Shown piece after piece: positions 35,820 to 48,998 of a DNA stretch of 64,000 nt (position 1 is the stretch's first letter; each line of letters begins with the position of its first letter). The position numbers and the translations under genes are program-made. The notes under the pieces were generated by a model. The model made no database searches and had not been told where the DNA came from. It saw only the letters and a list, made by a program, of their open reading frames with translations. Source of the DNA: Fischerella sp. CENA71 (GTDB lineage Bacteria; Cyanobacteriota; Cyanobacteriia; Cyanobacteriales; Nostocaceae); the NCBI GenBank assembly GCA_024239075.1, contig JANBVI010000057.1, positions 62,001-126,000 of the forward strand. Reading direction: 5' to 3'.

Positions 35820-38612
35820 ATGCACACGAGACTGATAAAAATACTCTTTGCACTCACTATTGAAACTATCAATTGGTTTTATCCACTGGTGTTAACTGTT
35901 ATAGCTGGGCTTCTGGAGGCTTGGCTGATTTTCAGTATTTTTCCAGAAATCAACACTCTGGTTCTAGTAGCAATATTTCCCCTACTTTACTTGTTCTGGT
36001 TGTTTCTCTTTCTTTGCCTAAGTGCATTGGGTACAACTGTTTTGTTTCGATTTTTTAATAAACCCAAATTTCTAGAAGCTAATCTTGTTGAAGATTGGCA
36101 ATTACTTATTCAATTTTCACCAACAAATATCTCGTATAAGCTAATGCTATTGATAGTGACATTCCCTTTTCTGAATTATTTTAAAATGACCCCTATTCCT
36201 TTGAGATGGCTTAGAAACCTGGTGATGCGAGCTTACGCCCCAAAGGTAAATATTGGTAAAAAATCTCTAGTACTTATATGGCCACAAGATCCTGATTTAA
36301 CATATGTTGGCAATAACGTTGTTATTGGTACTGAATGTCATCTTGTTGCTCATGCTGTCAACACATCTGATGGAAAACTTAGATATATTTCAGAACCAAT
36401 TGTAATTGGAAACAAAAGTACCATTGGTGGTAATACTAGAATCGGAATGGGGGTCAAAATTGAGGAGGAAGCGATAGTAGAAGTAGGTAGCAATGTGCTT
36501 CCATACACGCGCATAGGACGTGGCGAAATCTGGGGCGGTAATCCTGCTGTTTTTCTCCGCAAACGCAACGAATTTGCAAATCAAGCAAAACCAAAGTTTT
36601 CACAGAAGCAAATAGCTTCCTCTCAATTAAATGAAATAATTGCTAATGCTATTCGTTTGCCATTAGAAGAGATTGCTGATGATTTAAATAGCGAAAACTG
36701 TATGGCATGGGATTCCCTAGCCACAATGTCAATTGCCGCTTCATTATATGACCGTTTTTCTATTCGTGTTCCCGCCAAGGATATCTTCAAACTAAATTCT
36801 CGCAAGTCAATCGAGCATCTGATTGCTACTTATACAGATAGTAATACAGATAATAATTTTCCAGATAGTTCGGACGGTGTATCCACTCCTAACCAAGATA
36901 CTGAAATTCCCAGCAATCCAGAACTTCTCCCGCTTTACAATCCAGAAACCGTAACTCAAGCACTTGCTGATCGTTTTGGGGAATTGATGCCTCAAAGTGA
37001 TCAAAAGATTGTTATTGCTGCCAGTTTTACTGCACAACCACTAGGCTCAACTTTAGACCTCTGGTGTAGAGCTTTCGGCATTCCATTTTCAGTGGAGTTT
37101 GGTGAATTCAATCAATTGGAACAAACTCTTCTTTCTCCAGATAGCGTTTTTATGAATAATCCAAACGGGTTAAATATAGTTCTTACTCGCCCAGAGGATT
37201 TAATCTCTGATGGAGATCAGGATGGAATGATTCGAGCCAGTCAACTGTTGGACGCTATCAGTAGTTATACTGCAAATAAAAAAGGTTTGATCGTGTCGAA
37301 TTTGCCTCCAGCAGTTTCGCCATTTTTTCATGGAAAGCATCAACAAGTAGAGAAACTACGCCTTTGGTGGCAAGATCAACTAGAAAAAGTGGAAGGAATT
37401 TATGTCTTAGATTTTGCCAGGGTTGTTGAGGAAGTTGGACGACAAAATGCACAGGATGCTTCGTTTGAAGCGATCGCTCGCGCTCCCTATTCACAAATAG
37501 TTTATCAGGGACTTGGAATTGCAATGACCCGTTTGGTGCGTAGAATATTCCTTCCGGCTAAAAAAGTTCTAGCACTTGATTGCGATGGTATTCTGTGGGG
37601 AGGTGTTGTGGGCGAGGATGGTATTGATGGTATCGCCCTGAGCAATGACCATCCTGGTCGCAGTTTTCGTCTGTTTCAAGAAATGCTTCTGGAGCTCAAA
37701 GGGCACGGTATTCTTCTGGTGATAGCCAGCAAAAATGAGGAAGCAGATGTCTGGAATGTATTTGAAAGTCATCCCGAAATGGTGCTGCGACGCTCAGATA
37801 TTGCTGCTTATCGGATTAACTGGAAGGAAAAGTCTACCAATTTACGCGAACTTGCTGAAGAATTAAACTTAGGTCTAGACTCTTTCGTTTTTATTGATGA
37901 TTCTCCAGTCGAATGTTTGGAAGTGCAGACTCATTCTCCAGAGGTCACTGTTGTCGCCATGCCAAAAGAGCCAGCACATTATGTTGAAACTCTTTCTAAG
38001 CTCTGGTGTTTTGATTCTTTCACCATCACAACAGAAGACAAAATACGAACAGAATTTATGGCGCAAGAGCAACAGCGCCACCAATTGCAGCAGAGCATAA
38101 CTAGCCTTGAGAATTATTTAGAATCCTTGCAACTAGTTGTAGAAATCCGGTCTGCTGAGGAAAGAGATTTGCCACGAGTAGCGCAACTGACGCAGAAAAC
38201 CAATCAATTTAATCTTTCTTTAATTCGCCGTTCGTTATCCGAAATTCAAGACATTCAGAAATCTTGTTCTATTCTGGTGCTGAATCTGAAAGACCGCTTT
38301 GGTGATTATGGTCTTGTTGGCGTAGCCATTCTCAAGCAGGAAAACGAATCTTTGTTTATAGATACCTTGCTGATCAGCTGTCGTGCTTTAGGACGCAAAG
38401 TAGAGCAATGCTTTTTATGCAGCTTTTTTGATTTTGCCAAGCAGAAGAATTTAAAGACGATTATTGCTCCTTATTGTTCAGGTCCGCGAAACGAGCAGGT
38501 GAAAACTTTTCTTGTGAAAATGGGTTTTTCGTCAAAGCAATCAGACATTCTGGAAACTCAGGTAGCGATCGCTCCCGAAAAGCCTAAGCATATAAAAATG
38601 CTAGGCTTTTGA
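35820..38612 (+). CDS. membrane protein with LbH acyltransferase, acyl-carrier and FkbH-like HAD/GNAT domains
   Basis: From ATG 35820 (GGAG five bases upstream; a TTG 60 bp earlier is less likely) the product is 930 residues. Residues 1-80 hold membrane segments and another hydrophobic stretch is at about 107-121. Residues 140-255 form a left-handed beta-helix with hexapeptide repeats (VGNNVVIGTECHL, IGNKSTIGGNTRIG). Residues 270-340 are an acyl carrier domain with the phosphopantetheine site WDSLATMS (S299). Residues 375-760 are FkbH-like: an N-terminal region, then HAD motifs LDCDGILWGGVVGEDG (D587, D589), ASKNEEADV and FIDDSPVEC (D693, D694). A GNAT-like C-terminus (about 775-915) follows. 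FkbH enzymes load glycerate from 1,3-bisphosphoglycerate onto carrier proteins. The residue before SKN is Ala, where Cys is common. Overall product unknown. Confidence 0.85.
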   Translation: MHTRLIKILFALTIETINWFYPLVLTVIAGLLEAWLIFSIFPEINTLVLVAIFPLLYLFWLFLFLCLSALGTTVLFRFFNKPKFLEANLVEDWQLLIQFSPTNISYKLMLLIVTFPFLNYFKMTPIPLRWLRNLVMRAYAPKVNIGKKSLVLIWPQDPDLTYVGNNVVIGTECHLVAHAVNTSDGKLRYISEPIVIGNKSTIGGNTRIGMGVKIEEEAIVEVGSNVLPYTRIGRGEIWGGNPAVFLRKRNEFANQAKPKFSQKQIASSQLNEIIANAIRLPLEEIADDLNSENCMAWDSLATMSIAASLYDRFSIRVPAKDIFKLNSRKSIEHLIATYTDSNTDNNFPDSSDGVSTPNQDTEIPSNPELLPLYNPETVTQALADRFGELMPQSDQKIVIAASFTAQPLGSTLDLWCRAFGIPFSVEFGEFNQLEQTLLSPDSVFMNNPNGLNIVLTRPEDLISDGDQDGMIRASQLLDAISSYTANKKGLIVSNLPPAVSPFFHGKHQQVEKLRLWWQDQLEKVEGIYVLDFARVVEEVGRQNAQDASFEAIARAPYSQIVYQGLGIAMTRLVRRIFLPAKKVLALDCDGILWGGVVGEDGIDGIALSNDHPGRSFRLFQEMLLELKGHGILLVIASKNEEADVWNVFESHPEMVLRRSDIAAYRINWKEKSTNLRELAEELNLGLDSFVFIDDSPVECLEVQTHSPEVTVVAMPKEPAHYVETLSKLWCFDSFTITTEDKIRTEFMAQEQQRHQLQQSITSLENYLESLQLVVEIRSAEERDLPRVAQLTQKTNQFNLSLIRRSLSEIQDIQKSCSILVLNLKDRFGDYGLVGVAILKQENESLFIDTLLISCRALGRKVEQCFLCSFFDFAKQKNLKTIIAPYCSGPRNEQVKTFLVKMGFSSKQSDILETQVAIAPEKPKHIKMLGF

Positions 38613-38948
38613 AGAATTTAAATCCAAAATTGATTCTCGGTCGTCTTAAAGGTAGAGACAAGTAAGTCACCTAGTTAGCATTCTTTTCAGGCCTAAGTTG
38701 CAACTAAATTCCTGAAATCACGCTAATTGCTTACCTGCAAACTCCTACAGCTTTTAAAACTGGGCATTGCAGTGCAATGTCCTGACGAAATTTACATCAT
38801 CAATCCGCAATACCCTTATTTGGGATGTCATAATTTTGCACCTTTGGCAGTTTGGATGCAACCAATTTGCTTGCAATTTTGTGCTGCATCAAACATTTAA
38901 GCTCAGTAAAACTGCTGTAGCCAAATAACCAATTTCAGAGGTAATTCT
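38613..38948. other. intergenic region downstream of the FkbH fusion
   Basis: About 336 bp. It has an imperfect 21-bp palindrome centred on gcattgcagtgcaatg (38762-38782). One open frame, TTG 38727 to TAA 38900 (57 codons), contains protein-like stretches such as CPDEIYIINPQYPYLG, but no start signal or family is recognisable. The promoter of the following four-gene cluster should be here. Confidence 0.4.
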
Positions 38949-39305
38949 ATGCAACGCTCTATTTCTGTGCTGTTAACAACACTGCTTCTGTCTGCCACCA
39001 TTTCGCCTGCTGTGGCGCAAGCCCAAACCGCACCAACCAGCCTCAATCCCTACGCGGCAAATCAATCTAGGGCAAACCAGCTTAAGCCTTTTAATCTGGC
39101 TTATCTGGCGTATCAAGGCTACTTAAAAGACCAAGGCATTCCCAGCAGTGGTACATTAATCGATGCGATCGCGTCTGGAACAATCACGGCTCAAGATATT
39201 ATTCAAGCTGCTGTCAAAGCGAATCGACTACCTGAGCAAACGCTAAATGATCAAGGCTATCGTTTTAACCTTGAAGAGCAACTGCAAGGATTTACAGCAG
39301 ACTAA
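38949..39305 (+). CDS. small exported protein, unknown
   Basis: The 118-residue protein has a signal peptide (MQRSISVLLTTLLLSATISP, cleavage near AVAQAQT at about 26). The mature part has no cysteines and ends in an acidic helix. It reads as two helices joined by short turns (NPYAANQSRANQLKPFNLAY; GTLIDAIASGTITAQDIIQA). It is the first gene of a run of four same-strand genes (23 bp, overlap and 14 bp apart), so it probably belongs with the PepSY-type protein, the cupredoxin and the phosphoesterase. AGAGGTAAT is upstream. Function unknown. Confidence 0.75.
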   Translation: MQRSISVLLTTLLLSATISPAVAQAQTAPTSLNPYAANQSRANQLKPFNLAYLAYQGYLKDQGIPSSGTLIDAIASGTITAQDIIQAAVKANRLPEQTLNDQGYRFNLEEQLQGFTAD

Positions 39306-39328
39306 AAAACTGGCGTTGGTCAATTAAT

Positions 39329-39622
39329 ATGATGAAAAACACATTTCGCAAGCACCATCGGCTAATTGCCACAGTCTTTTGTTTGCCCTTACTCTTTACT
39401 GCTCTGACTGGCATTAGTGTTGCGATCGCCGACACATGGTTGCATCAACAAGAGCTTACTGCATTTTTAATCACCATTCACACCTTGCAAATCTTCAAAC
39501 TCGATGCCATTGTGCCAGTTTTGAATGGGCTAGGTCTGATTGGCTTAGTGGCGACTGGACTGAGCATGACTGGACTGTTTGCTAAACGCCATCAATCAAA
39601 GCGGATCGGAGGACGCTCATGA
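39329..39622 (+). CDS. small PepSY-associated-type membrane protein
   Basis: The 97-residue protein has two membrane segments: about 11-33 (LIATVFCLPLLFTALTGISV) and about 62-83 (VLNGLGLIGLVATGLSMTGLF). The order RKHHRLIATV, ..., FLITIHTLQIFKLD, GLIGLVATGLSMTG matches, from memory, the small PepSY-type membrane proteins related to iron-reductase partners. Histidines H9, H10, H39 and H51 could face a heme or metal. Its stop overlaps the start of the cupredoxin gene (ATGA at 39619), a mark of translational coupling and of a shared pathway. Confidence 0.75.
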   Translation: MMKNTFRKHHRLIATVFCLPLLFTALTGISVAIADTWLHQQELTAFLITIHTLQIFKLDAIVPVLNGLGLIGLVATGLSMTGLFAKRHQSKRIGGRS

Positions 39623-40026
39623 AATACATTTCTTATTTTTTCATAGCGATCGCTAGCGCCTTGTTGGTCATTCTATTGTCGTTGTCATCTTGTAGTCCAA
39701 ACCATAAGACAACGACTAGCCAACCAATGGTGATCAAAGATCAACCCCAAACTAACCAACAAACTGCCGATGCTACGGTCAAAATTCATAATTTCAAATT
39801 TGAGCCAGCGAATTTGGCGATAGGTGTTGGTAAAACTGTCCAATTTATCAATGTCGATGAAGAACCCCACACGGCTACGGCTACGGATGGTACTTTCAAC
39901 TCTAAAGCACTGGATACCAATCAAACCTGGAACTACACCGCCACTAAACCGGGTACTTATCCCTATATTTGCTCAATTCATCCCTTTATGAAAGGGACAC
40001 TGACGGTAACACCCCAGAAAAACTAA
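39619..40026 (+). CDS. cupredoxin lipoprotein (plastocyanin/amicyanin-like)
   Basis: The 135-residue protein has a lipoprotein signal ending in LSLSSCSPN (lipidated Cys near residue 24), a Thr/Gln-rich spacer, and a single cupredoxin domain (about 50-132). Type-1 copper ligands are visible: His in EEPHTATA (about 87) and the Cys-X2-His-X2-Met cluster in YICSIHPFMKGT (about 117-126). The protein should be a membrane-anchored periplasmic electron carrier or copper binder. Its start is coupled to the PepSY-type gene. The phosphoesterase gene follows 14 bp after its stop, so all appear in one transcript. Confidence 0.9.
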   Translation: MKYISYFFIAIASALLVILLSLSSCSPNHKTTTSQPMVIKDQPQTNQQTADATVKIHNFKFEPANLAIGVGKTVQFINVDEEPHTATATDGTFNSKALDTNQTWNYTATKPGTYPYICSIHPFMKGTLTVTPQKN

Positions 40027-40040
40027 CCAGAGGAATACCA

Positions 40041-40952
40041 ATGCAACGCAGAAAATTTCTTGAACACGTGAGCTGGACTGGACTCGGTATTGTGTGGGCG
40101 ATTGGTGCAAATGGCTTATTTACTGCCTGTCAGGTGGGAGAACCAAACACTCAAAAATCATCCACGACCTCACCGTTTTCCTTCGTTCAAATTAGCGATA
40201 CGCACATCGGTTTCAAAAAACCCGCAAATGACCACGTTACCGACACGCTCCAAAAAGCGATCAATGCGATCAATACCTTACCCACTCCTCCTGCCTTTGT
40301 CATTCACACTGGAGACATTTCCCATTTATCTAAACCAGAAGAATTTGATCAGGCCAAACAACTGCTTTCCCAATTGAAAGCCCCATTATTTACCCTACCA
40401 GGGGAACACGATACAATTGGCGATCGCGGCCAAGCCTACGAGGAAGCCTTTAACCGCAAGGATGTCAAAGAAGGCTTACAAGTTTGGGATCAGGCGGGAA
40501 TCCACTTTGTCTCCTTGACCAATGTGCTAGACTTTGGGGCAACCGGTACGGGCAAACTGGGTGAGGCACAATTGGACTTACTGGCAAAAGATTTAGCATC
40601 GCAGAAACAGGATACACCTCTAGTTGTTTTCAGCCATATTCCCCTGTATGACCTTTATCCCAAATGGGGATGGGCAACTGCTGATTCTGCTAAATTACTC
40701 TCACTGCTATCTCGCTTTGCATCGGTGACAGTGTTAACCGGACACATCCATCAAGTAATTGAGCATAGCGAAGGCAATATCCGTTTTCACACTGCTGCGG
40801 CGACAGCCTATCCCCTCCCCGCCCCAGGTCATGGTGATCAACCTGCTCCCGTCAAACTAAGCGAAAATCATCTATTGGCGGTACTCGGATTCCGCACTGT
40901 TGAAGTCATTTCCAGCAAGGATACTAGAGTTGACCAACATGCTCTGGGGTAG
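40041..40952 (+). CDS. Tat-type exported metallophosphoesterase
   Basis: From ATG 40041 (GAGGAA upstream) the protein is 303 residues. It has an RRKF twin-arginine-like start (MQRRKFLEHVSWTG), a hydrophobic core and a Cys-containing tail (TACQVG, possibly lipidated). The calcineurin-type motifs follow in order: SDTHIG, HTGDISH, PGEHDT (Glu in place of the usual Asn), FSHIPLYD and TGHIHQ. It should be a two-metal phosphatase or nucleotidase in the periplasm. A longer frame from 39969 overlaps the cupredoxin gene and is not preferred. It ends the cluster; the apc terminator lies 9 bp beyond its stop. Confidence 0.88.
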   Translation: MQRRKFLEHVSWTGLGIVWAIGANGLFTACQVGEPNTQKSSTTSPFSFVQISDTHIGFKKPANDHVTDTLQKAINAINTLPTPPAFVIHTGDISHLSKPEEFDQAKQLLSQLKAPLFTLPGEHDTIGDRGQAYEEAFNRKDVKEGLQVWDQAGIHFVSLTNVLDFGATGTGKLGEAQLDLLAKDLASQKQDTPLVVFSHIPLYDLYPKWGWATADSAKLLSLLSRFASVTVLTGHIHQVIEHSEGNIRFHTAAATAYPLPAPGHGDQPAPVKLSENHLLAVLGFRTVEVISSKDTRVDQHALG

Positions 40953-40960
40953 AAATAGGT

Positions 40961-40987
40961 AAATAAAAAAGAGGTCTATTTGACCCC
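40961..40987 (-). terminator. terminator of the apc operon
   Basis: Read on the minus strand, GGGGTC (40982-40987) and GACCTC (40971-40976) pair with one G-U wobble around a 5-nt loop, followed by TTTTTTATTT. It lies about 50 bp after the apcC stop codon. Confidence 0.75.
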
Positions 40988-41036
40988 TTCACAACTCCCT
41001 ACAATCAATCAATAATTTGGTCAATTAGGAATTAAA

Positions 41037-41243
41037 TTAAGCTAAACCAGTATTTGTACCTTGTTTACCAGTAGCTAATTCTACTTTAACAATTTTGCCA
41101 CCCATTTTTTGAATACGTTGCTGTTCGCGGAACCAGTTTTCATAAGGAACTAGCTTAGTAAAGTAAGTATTTTGCAACTCCCGTTGGGTGCGAATTCTAG
41201 TTTGACTGGGAACGCAAGCAGTAATTTTAAATAAGCGTGCCAT
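41037..41243 (-). CDS. apcC: phycobilisome core linker, 7.8 kDa (LC)
   Basis: ApcC caps allophycocyanin trimers at the ends of the phycobilisome core cylinders. The 68-residue sequence starts MARLFKITACVPSQTRIRTQ, the fold of the CpcD/ApcC linker domain, with TYFTKLVPYENWFREQQRIQ and a KMGGKIVKVELAT strand. The length is standard. It is the last gene of the apc operon, 221 bp after apcB, and is followed by a terminator. An intergenic gap of this size between apcB and apcC often carries a processing or attenuation site. Confidence 0.98.
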   Translation of the reverse strand: MARLFKITACVPSQTRIRTQRELQNTYFTKLVPYENWFREQQRIQKMGGKIVKVELATGKQGTNTGLA

Positions 41244-41464
41244 TGTTTTAAATCTCCTGTCAGTAAATGTGAAAACTTTTTTATTTCAAAATTCTGAGTG
41301 GAAAACAATCCTTTATTTACTCCAAGTCTGGAAATCAAGCGTCAATACCAGACCTTTAACACTCATCATTCATCAGTTTAGCTTGATAAGCGATTAAACG
41401 TCTTAGCACTCACGATCGATCTCCAGACCTCATCGCACCTAAACTATTAAGTGCAAACTAGCTT

Positions 41465-41953
41465 CTAGCTTAAGCCAGAGCTGATATAGTCTAAGTAAAC
41501 ACCCATTTCTTTACCAGCGTCTGGGCCAACCAAGCTAGCAGTTACTTCTTTGATTGCTTGGATAGCTTGTACGGTAGCACCGATGGGTACACCCAAAGAG
41601 TTGTAGGTTTCTTTCAAGCCATTCAATACGCGCTCGTCGAGAATGGAGGGGTCGCCAGCTAACATAGCATAGGTAGCATAGCGGAGGTAGTAATCCAAGT
41701 CACGAATACAAGCTGCGTAACGACGGGTGGTGTACATGTTACCACCGGGACGGGTGATATCAGAGTACAACAAAGACTTAGCTACAGCTTCTTTAACGAT
41801 CGCAGCAGCGTTAGCAGCGATGGTGCTAGCAGCGCGCACACGTAGTTCACCAGTGGAGAAATAGCCTTTTAGCTTTTCTAGAGCTGCGGTGTCGAGGTAC
41901 TTACCTTGAACGTCTGCAGAATTTATGACAGCGGTAATTGCGTCTTGAGCCAT
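41465..41953 (-). CDS. apcB: allophycocyanin beta subunit
   Basis: ApcB forms the beta half of allophycocyanin, the phycobilisome core pigment that passes energy to photosystems. The 162-residue protein is the phycobiliprotein globin fold, with the bilin-binding cysteine in [18 protein letters not shown] (C81 approximately). The N72 methylation-type asparagine is in [11 protein letters not shown]. The ending [10 protein letters not shown] is normal. The gene lies 65 bp after apcA and shares its transcript. Confidence 0.99.
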   Translation of the reverse strand: MAQDAITAVINSADVQGKYLDTAALEKLKGYFSTGELRVRAASTIAANAAAIVKEAVAKSLLYSDITRPGGNMYTTRRYAACIRDLDYYLRYATYAMLAGDPSILDERVLNGLKETYNSLGVPIGATVQAIQAIKEVTASLVGPDAGKEMGVYLDYISSGLS

Positions 41954-42018
41954 GTTGTTAATTCCTTATTTCCAACGTTATTGCAATACTTCTGTTTGAG
42001 TAGGCAAACAGCTTTAAC

Positions 42019-42504
42019 CTAGGCCAAAGCACCGACGACGTAATCGAAGTAAGCGCCAGCTTCAGCAGCGTCTTCAGCAGACAGCAAAGAAGCAGCAACG
42101 TTTTTCAAGCCACCAACACCAGCAGCAACAGCATCGATAGGTGTACCGAGAGACTTGTACATTTCGCGGACGCCGACAATACCGATTTCTTCGATAGGAG
42201 TAACGTCACCAGCAACTACACCGTAGGTGACGAGACGGAGGTAATAGTCTAAGTCACGCAGACAGGTAGCAGTCAGTTCTGTACCGTAAGCGTTACCACC
42301 AGGAGAAACAACATCAGGGCGCTTTTGGAACAGTTGATCGCCAGCTTGCTTAACAATCCGTTCGCGGTTGTCTGTTAAGACTTGAGCAATGCGAAGGCGG
42401 CGTTCGCCAGCTGCTACAAAGCTCTTGATCCGATCCAATTCGCCAGGGCTGAGGTAGCGAGCTTCTGCATCAGCATTCACGATAGCTTTCGTGACGATAC
42501 TCAT
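42019..42504 (-). CDS. apcA: allophycocyanin alpha subunit
   Basis: ApcA is the alpha partner of ApcB. The 161-residue protein starts [20 protein letters not shown] and carries the bilin cysteine in [20 protein letters not shown] (about C80). [11 protein letters not shown] precedes it, and FDYVVGALA is the ending. Length is exact for the family. It is second in the operon after apcE, with 513 bp between them, a spacing that normally houses strong internal promoters for apcA-apcB. Confidence 0.99.
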   Translation of the reverse strand: MSIVTKAIVNADAEARYLSPGELDRIKSFVAAGERRLRIAQVLTDNRERIVKQAGDQLFQKRPDVVSPGGNAYGTELTATCLRDLDYYLRLVTYGVVAGDVTPIEEIGIVGVREMYKSLGTPIDAVAAGVGGLKNVAASLLSAEDAAEAGAYFDYVVGALA

Positions 42505-43017
42505 TAATGGATTCCTCCAGTACTAATGAAACCAGAATTTTAAATTAAACTGGTACGACTTTACGCGTTGGTAGTAGCTTTGTTTTCTCGTTATTTCCAG
42601 GTTTAGTAATCTCATGACTACTGAAACTGTTTAACTTCGACTTTGCCTGAGTCATCACACATACTCAAGCTTTGAAACTTAGCTACCTCCCGGAATTATT
42701 TTCGGGCATTATGTTGAGCAAATATGACTGCTCTTAACAGTTTGTAACATTCTTTTTCATGTTTGCTTCGATTTTTACAATCTGAAAACAATGTTACGAA
42801 ACATTACTTGAACTCTCCACGCTTTGGAAAACGCAAGCTCATCACACTTTTCTTGGCATGGGGAAAGGGGATTGGGGATTGGGGATTGGGAAGAGACTTG
42901 TTAAATAATTCTCCCCACACTCCCAGACGCGCTGTTTGAAGCGTCTATACATTACTCTCCCTTGTCTCCCATTCCCGATTCCTGATCCCCGATCCCTGAT
43001 CCTCTCAAGAGTAGAGT
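42505..43017. other. apcE-apcA intergenic region
   Basis: The 513 bp include simple ggggattggggattggg runs (about 42862-42890), a palindrome-like agacgcgctgtttgaagcgtct stretch related to the GTAGAGACGC family (42924-42946), and AT-rich sequence nearer apcA where an apcA promoter should lie. No coding sequence is seen. Confidence 0.6.
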
Positions 43018-47032
<4,015 letters not shown>

Positions 47033-48217
47033 ATGTCCGACTCCCAAACTGTTAGTACTGCTGTTGCTAAACTCTACGATACCTATCCTTTTCCGCCAGA
47101 ACCATTACTTGATGAACCACCCCCCGGTTACAATTGGCGCTGGAATTGGTTAGCAGCCTACAATTTCTGTACTGGGCAAAAACCCCAAAAACAAGACATC
47201 CGGATTTTAGATGCTGGTTGTGGGACAGGAGTAGGAACAGAGTATTTAGTTCACCTCAACCCTCATGCTTCTGTAGTCGGAATTGACCTGAGTACAGGTG
47301 CTTTGCAGGTCGCCAAGGAACGCTGTCAACGTTCCGGTGCAAACCGCGTCGAATTTCATCACCTCAGCCTTTACGACGTGGCACAACTTCCAGGCGAATT
47401 TGATTTAATTAATTGTGTTGGGGTACTGCATCATTTGGGCGACCCGATTCGCGGGATTCAAGCCTTAGCGAAGAAATTAGCCCCAGGTGGCTTAATGCAC
47501 ATTTTTGTCTATGGAGAGTTGGGACGCTGGGAAATTCAACTCATGCAAAAAGCGATCGCTCTCATCCAAGGTGAGAAACGCGGTGATTATCGCGATGGTG
47601 TCCAAGTGGGGCGACAAATATTTGCATCTTTACCAGAAAAAAACAGAATTGTCAAGCGAGAAAAAGAGCGTTGGTCTTTGGAAAATCAGCGAGATGAATG
47701 CTTTGCTGACATGTATGTCCATCCCCAAGAAATTGATTACAATATAGACACGCTGTTTGAACTCATCGACGCTTCCGGATTAGAGTTTATCGGCTTCTCA
47801 AATCCTGGTTTTTGGCAATTGGAACGACTTTTGGGCAAAGCACCAGAATTGATGGTAAGGGCAGGTGAGTTAAGCGCTCGCCAACGTTACCGTCTGATAG
47901 AACTACTAGATCCAGAAGTCGCCCACTACGAATTTTTTCTTGGTCGTCTACCCATCACCAAAGCCGACTGGTCAAGCGATGAAGCTTTAATGACAGCGAT
48001 AGCTGAACGTAATCCTTGTATAGATGGTTTTCCGAGTCAGTGTGTGTTCAATTACGATTACCAGATCATACATTTATCGGCAGCCGAATTAAAATTTCTG
48101 CAAGCCTGCGAGGGGAAGAAAACAGTGGCAGAAATTTTACGGGAGGATGTACAGCTAGATTTAAAGCAAGTGCGATCGCTCCTCAATCAGCAATTGATGA
48201 TGTTAACACCAAGCTGA
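47033..48217 (+). CDS. class I SAM-dependent methyltransferase
   Basis: The 394-residue protein has a Rossmann methyltransferase core: motif I ILDAGCGTGVGTEYLV (about 58-73), VVGIDLSTGAL (about 83-93), and FDLINCVGVLHHLGDP (about 122-137). Before it comes a conserved YDTYPFPPEPLLDEPPPGYN lead that I have seen in cyanobacterial proteins of this kind. The C-terminal 170 residues are a helical extension (with SRLRELL-like RSLLNQQL at the end) and have no recognised domain. The acceptor is unknown. It is the only gene in its direction before the ATP synthase operon, with repeats of the ggggattggggat type in between. Confidence 0.88.
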   Translation: MSDSQTVSTAVAKLYDTYPFPPEPLLDEPPPGYNWRWNWLAAYNFCTGQKPQKQDIRILDAGCGTGVGTEYLVHLNPHASVVGIDLSTGALQVAKERCQRSGANRVEFHHLSLYDVAQLPGEFDLINCVGVLHHLGDPIRGIQALAKKLAPGGLMHIFVYGELGRWEIQLMQKAIALIQGEKRGDYRDGVQVGRQIFASLPEKNRIVKREKERWSLENQRDECFADMYVHPQEIDYNIDTLFELIDASGLEFIGFSNPGFWQLERLLGKAPELMVRAGELSARQRYRLIELLDPEVAHYEFFLGRLPITKADWSSDEALMTAIAERNPCIDGFPSQCVFNYDYQIIHLSAAELKFLQACEGKKTVAEILREDVQLDLKQVRSLLNQQLMMLTPS

Positions 48218-48440
48218 AAAATAGGGATCGGGGATTGGGGATCGGTGAGTGGGGAAAGGGGAAATTACCTGTTCATAGTTCCTGATTCCTAATCTCCAAT
48301 TCCTAATCCCCAATCCCTGATCCCCGACCCCCAATGGCTAAGTTAATTGTTTTTTTCTAAAGTATTGTTACCTCAGCGTGATATGATTTAGCTGGCTGAA
48401 TGTGCAGTCAACATAATTAGCTGTACTGGTTTCAAGTCCC

Positions 48441-48899
48441 GTGAGCTTGTCTGATCAATCAACTGATCCCACACCGACAACACAACAAGATTCAAGCCCT
48501 GGTTCTGAGGACACAGAACCAGTAGACTCTATGAAAGAGTTTTATAAACTCTACCAAGAGTTTTTGCTAATCACGCTTGTCTTGACGGGGATTGTTTTTA
48601 TCTCTGTGTGGATTTTTTATTCCCTAAATATTGCCCTTAATTATCTTCTTGGGGCATTTACGGGTATGCTTTACATGAGGATGTTGGCAAAAGATGTTGA
48701 GCGCTTAGGCCCACAAAAACGGCAACTGAATAAAAATCGGTTTGCCTTGTTAGTAGTGATAATTCTGCTGGCATCTCGGTGGAATGAATTGCAAATCTTG
48801 CCCATATTTTTGGGATTTCTGACATATAAAGCCACGCTCATTTTCTATGTAGTTAGAGAAGCTTTTATCTCTGGCTTGCCAAATATTCCACAACCTTAA
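48441..48899 (+). CDS. atp1: ATP synthase subunit I (Atp1)
   Basis: This is the small accessory membrane protein that precedes ATP synthase operons and helps assemble the c-ring. The 152-residue product starts at GTG 48441 and has a Ser/Thr/Glu-rich N-terminus followed by four membrane segments (about 35-58, 62-80, 95-115, 122-140). [14 protein letters not shown] is the conserved loop. It is the first gene of the atp operon, 99 bp before the a subunit. The start is chosen by position and the absence of an ATG before the conserved part. Confidence 0.85.
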   Translation: MSLSDQSTDPTPTTQQDSSPGSEDTEPVDSMKEFYKLYQEFLLITLVLTGIVFISVWIFYSLNIALNYLLGAFTGMLYMRMLAKDVERLGPQKRQLNKNRFALLVVIILLASRWNELQILPIFLGFLTYKATLIFYVVREAFISGLPNIPQP

Positions 48900-48998
48900 C
48901 AAGGCTCAATGTGAGTTTGCCTTCAAGTAAATCCACACCAGGCTTCTAGTTCTTTTTCTCCAGCTTAAGATTGGAGAATTAGTTGATTTGGGAAGAAA

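Noticed and set aside
35654-35863. Plus-strand open frame of 69 codons ahead of the fusion gene
   Set aside because: It overlaps the start of the fusion gene in another frame, lacks a ribosome site and has no recognisable family.
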